The translations under genes and the position numbers were made by a program. Below, in pieces: positions 61,945-64,000 of a stretch of DNA of 64,000 nucleotides. Where the stretch lies: the NCBI RefSeq assembly GCF_016894445.1, contig NZ_CP056775.1, positions 3,598,001-3,662,000 of the forward strand, given 5' to 3'. A model generated the notes under the pieces. It was not told the origin of the DNA. It saw nothing but the letters and a program-made list of their open reading frames with translations, and did not search any database. Within the stretch, counting starts at the first letter, position 1. Every line of letters starts with the position of its first letter. This DNA comes from Dyadobacter sandarakinus. Lineage in GTDB: Bacteria; Bacteroidota; Bacteroidia; Cytophagales; Spirosomataceae.

Positions 61945-62517
61945 ATGAAATTAGATATCAAAAATATGGTTTGTGACCGGTGCAAGAAGGTCGTCCGTGA
62001 CGAGCTGGAAGCATTGGGCATCACATTGCAGCATGTAGGGCTGGGAAGTGTTGAGACGGTGGACGAAGTAGGGCCGGAGCAGCTTACAACCGTGAGGGAA
62101 GTACTCCTGAAAAACGGTTTTGAATTGCTGGACGACCGCCGGCTGGCCCTGGTAGAACATATAAAAACGCTGGTGATAGAAGAAGTGCAGAACCTGAAAG
62201 GCAGCAAGCCCGCGGCGATGAACTTTTCCGATTACCTGTCTGAAAAAACGGGATATGAGTACTCCTACCTGAGCAGCCTGTTTTCATCCGAAACCGGGCA
62301 GACCATTGAGCAGTACATCATTGCCCAGAAAGTGGAAAAAGTAAAAGAATGGCTGACCTACAACGAGCTTACCCTGTCTGAGATGGCGTGGCGGCTTTCG
62401 TACAGCAGCTCGGCGCACCTGAGCAACCAGTTTAAAAAGGTGACGGGCATGACGCCCGGCGAATTCCGCAAAAACCATCCTAGCCTCCGCAAAGCCCTCG
62501 ACCAGGTAGGAAGCTGA
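61945..62517 (+). CDS. AraC-type regulator with N-terminal HMA-like metal sensor
   Basis: This 190-residue protein joins a ferredoxin-like first part (about 1-68), with the metal-binding pair in NMVCDRCKKVV (Cys10 and Cys13), to an AraC HTH domain (about 90-185; NELTLSEMAWRLSYSSSAHL and FKKVTGMTPGEFRK). The first part resembles HMA copper chaperones. It likely binds Cu(I) directly and controls the copper island. It starts 35 bases after the TonB receptor. Confidence 0.87.
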   Translation: MKLDIKNMVCDRCKKVVRDELEALGITLQHVGLGSVETVDEVGPEQLTTVREVLLKNGFELLDDRRLALVEHIKTLVIEEVQNLKGSKPAAMNFSDYLSEKTGYEYSYLSSLFSSETGQTIEQYIIAQKVEKVKEWLTYNELTLSEMAWRLSYSSSAHLSNQFKKVTGMTPGEFRKNHPSLRKALDQVGS

Positions 62518-62547
62518 ATATGTTACATCTATAAACCTTCGATGAAA

Positions 62548-62781
62548 ATGAACAAATTACTGCTTGCCTGCCTTATCCTGTTTGCTGCGGGCTGTAACAC
62601 GAAACAAGAGGAAACAGAAACAGTGACGGAAGTGGAAAATACAGCAGCCAAAACCTATGCATGCCCCATGCATTGCGAGGGCGAAAAAACCTATGCACAG
62701 GCCGGCAAGTGCCCCATCTGTAAAATGGACTTGCAGGAAGTAGCCCTGAACGATACAGATTCAACCCAACATAATCATTAA
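62548..62781 (+). CDS. Heavy-metal-binding-domain lipoprotein
   Basis: The ATG at 62548 gives 77 residues (an ATG six bases earlier is also possible). A lipoprotein signal with lipobox FAAGC is followed by an acidic linker and the metal-binding motif YACPMHCEGEKTYAQAGKCP, completed by ICKMDL, as in the CopA/SilP heavy-metal-binding domain. The end is His-rich (STQHNH). It should hold copper at the outer or inner membrane surface. Confidence 0.88.
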   Translation: MNKLLLACLILFAAGCNTKQEETETVTEVENTAAKTYACPMHCEGEKTYAQAGKCPICKMDLQEVALNDTDSTQHNH

Positions 62782-62785
62782 GACA

Positions 62786-63127
62786 ATGAAAAAGACCATC
62801 CTATTGACTCTCACAGCCATGCTGCTGACCGTGCAGTTCACGTTTGCAGACGGTACCAAAGAAGTAAAGATCAAAACTTCGGCCATATGCGAAATGTGCA
62901 AGGCGCGGATAGAGCGTAACCTGGGCCTGTCCAAAGGCGTGAAGGAATCCACCCTGGACCTGAACAACAAAGTGGTGACCGTGAAGTACAATCCGGACAA
63001 AACCACCCCGGAAGCCATCAAGGCAACCATCCGCAACACCGGCTACGACGCCGATGAGCAGCCAGCCAGCCAGAAGGCCCACGATAAGCTGCCGGAGTGC
63101 TGCCGCAAGACTGCCGCTGCGCATTGA
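62786..63127 (+). CDS. Exported HMA-domain protein
   Basis: The 113-residue protein has a signal peptide (MKKTILLTLTAMLLTVQFTFA) and an HMA domain (about 25-92) with the pair in SAICEMCKARIERNL. A C-terminal tail adds CC and a His (LPECCRKTAAAH). It is a periplasmic copper carrier, four bases after the metal-binding lipoprotein, and the last gene of the copper island. Confidence 0.9.
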   Translation: MKKTILLTLTAMLLTVQFTFADGTKEVKIKTSAICEMCKARIERNLGLSKGVKESTLDLNNKVVTVKYNPDKTTPEAIKATIRNTGYDADEQPASQKAHDKLPECCRKTAAAH

Positions 63128-63188
63128 TCTTGAAAAACTGCCTTGTAAATGCTTTTGTTTAGCTTTGCCGCATCTAAACATTACAACT

Positions 63189-63932
63189 GTGGCCTGGTAT
63201 CATTCCTATTTTAAGGGACTCCCTCAGCGCGCCTGGAAGCTTCACCAGGACGATGAGCATACGGAATTTGAAGTGGACTTCCTTCAGGATGTCCTTGAAA
63301 TAAAGCCAGGTGACCAGGTACTGGACGTGCTGGCGGGATATGGCCGGCATGCCCTGCCACTGGCTGCTAGTGGGGCTCAGCTTACGTGTATCGACATTTC
63401 GGAGGAATATTGTGAGGAACTTACCGCTGCGGCAGGCCGCAAAAAGTTGCCTGTGACGGTGGTATGCGCGGATGTGCTGTCGCATGTTTACCCGGAAAAT
63501 ACATTTGATGCTGCTTACTGTTTTGGCAACAGCTTCAGCTTTTTTCCACGGCCCGACTTACAGCGGTTTTTGGAGAATATCAGTCGTGCATTAAAAAGCG
63601 GCGGTATGTTTTCCCTGCATACCGAGAACCTGGCCGAAAGCATTCTGCCGAACTTTCAGGGCCGCAACTGGATGCCCGTACAAGATGATATCATTTATCT
63701 GGCAGAGAATGTGTACCAGCCCCTGGAGGGTTACATTGAGTCGGAGCAAACATTTATTTCGGGTAAAGAAAAAGTGACCCACACCGTGCACCAGCACATT
63801 TATACCCTGGCGGAGTTGTGTTTTATGCTGGAAAATGCGGGCTTCGAGGTGACCGGTACTTTTGCCAACATTGAAGCAGACCCTTTTCAGCTGGGCGACG
63901 AACACCTGTACCTGCTTGCCCGCAAGCGCTGA
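63189..63932 (+). CDS. Class I SAM-dependent methyltransferase
   Basis: A GTG at 63189 (reading MAWYHSYFKGLPQRAWKLHQ) gives 247 residues and is preferred over earlier frame sequence, which overlaps the HMA gene. Motif I is VLDVLAGYGRHALPLA, followed by the acidic end of strand 2 LTCIDIS and motif IV FDAAYCFGNSFSFF. The family is the general Methyltransf_25 type; the substrate is unknown. It is 61 bases after the copper island and probably not part of its function. Confidence 0.85.
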   Translation: MAWYHSYFKGLPQRAWKLHQDDEHTEFEVDFLQDVLEIKPGDQVLDVLAGYGRHALPLAASGAQLTCIDISEEYCEELTAAAGRKKLPVTVVCADVLSHVYPENTFDAAYCFGNSFSFFPRPDLQRFLENISRALKSGGMFSLHTENLAESILPNFQGRNWMPVQDDIIYLAENVYQPLEGYIESEQTFISGKEKVTHTVHQHIYTLAELCFMLENAGFEVTGTFANIEADPFQLGDEHLYLLARKR

Positions 63933-64000
63933 TCAATGCCGGCGACGCGGCCAGAGTCAATCACGCCGTACATGTGAAATGAAGCCAGCTCCTGAGTGCG

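Noticed and set aside
63933..64000. Possible C-terminal end of a minus-strand gene entering from the right
   Set aside because: Only about 20 codons are visible and two frames are equally open; nothing can be supported.

Overview
The window reads as chromosomal DNA of a Bacteroidota bacterium, most likely order Cytophagales and close to Dyadobacter. The evidence is two SusC/SusD outer-membrane pairs, several other TonB-dependent receptors with an N-terminal carboxypeptidase-like domain, a FecI/FecR-type regulator pair, LytS/LytTR signalling, families such as DUF5686, DUF5690, DUF6934 and HYC_CC_PP, -7 elements of the TAnnTTTG type and a general lack of Shine-Dalgarno sequences. The genus is inference. 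No rRNA, tRNA, CRISPR array or intact insertion sequence was seen.

Left part (1-21.8 kb): a fused FAD/Fe-S 2-hydroxyacid dehydrogenase; a 700-base stretch holding a decayed small gene; an NAD(P)-binding oxidoreductase; a solitary YhcG-type nuclease; a DUF5686 surface protein; an SF1 helicase; a Bcr/CflA drug exporter; two small unknown proteins; a TonB receptor / TPR / LytS kinase / LytTR regulator operon; Ku with a stand-alone LigD-type polymerase; a GH18 lipoprotein; and endonuclease V.

Centre (21.7-35.1 kb): after NhaA comes a run of genes on the minus strand that looks like one phosphonate-utilisation locus. Read in transcription order it has an XRE-cupin regulator, a phosphonatase-like HAD hydrolase, a TIGR03364-type FAD amine oxidase, SusC, SusD, a lipoprotein of the alkaline phosphatase superfamily with chitobiase-C-like and PA14-like domains, a PbfA-like PLP lyase and a DUF5690 membrane carrier. 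The inferred flow is outer-membrane capture, phosphonate ester cleavage outside the cytoplasm, inner-membrane uptake, conversion of aminophosphonate to phosphonoacetaldehyde and C-P cleavage. A Sus-type uptake system joined to aminophosphonate catabolism is the most notable system here. Two 16-base direct repeats next to the regulator are candidate operators.

Right of this (35.2-43.7 kb) lie two decayed Rhs core ends, then an ECF sigma factor, FecR anti-sigma factor and SusC/SusD pair with no catabolic enzyme. The 43.7-47 kb segment is an accessory patch: a small XRE protein, a DUF6934 gene with a 52-residue partner that conventional calling would miss, two unknown genes, and a Fic AMP-transferase preceded by an array of inverted half-sites. 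Housekeeping-type genes follow (SGNH hydrolase, YfhO, YfiT-like DinB, DUF2905, pfkA, YdcF, a TlpA-like redoxin, a lactonase), with a Crp/Fnr remnant cut off at a large hairpin.

The right end (56.5-63.1 kb) is a copper island on the plus strand: CopA, a cytoplasmic HMA chaperone, an HYC_CC_PP protein, a TonB receptor, an AraC-type regulator with an HMA-like CxxC sensor domain, a metal-binding lipoprotein and an exported HMA protein. A SAM methyltransferase closes the window. Family assignments come from reading motifs by eye; no database search was run.
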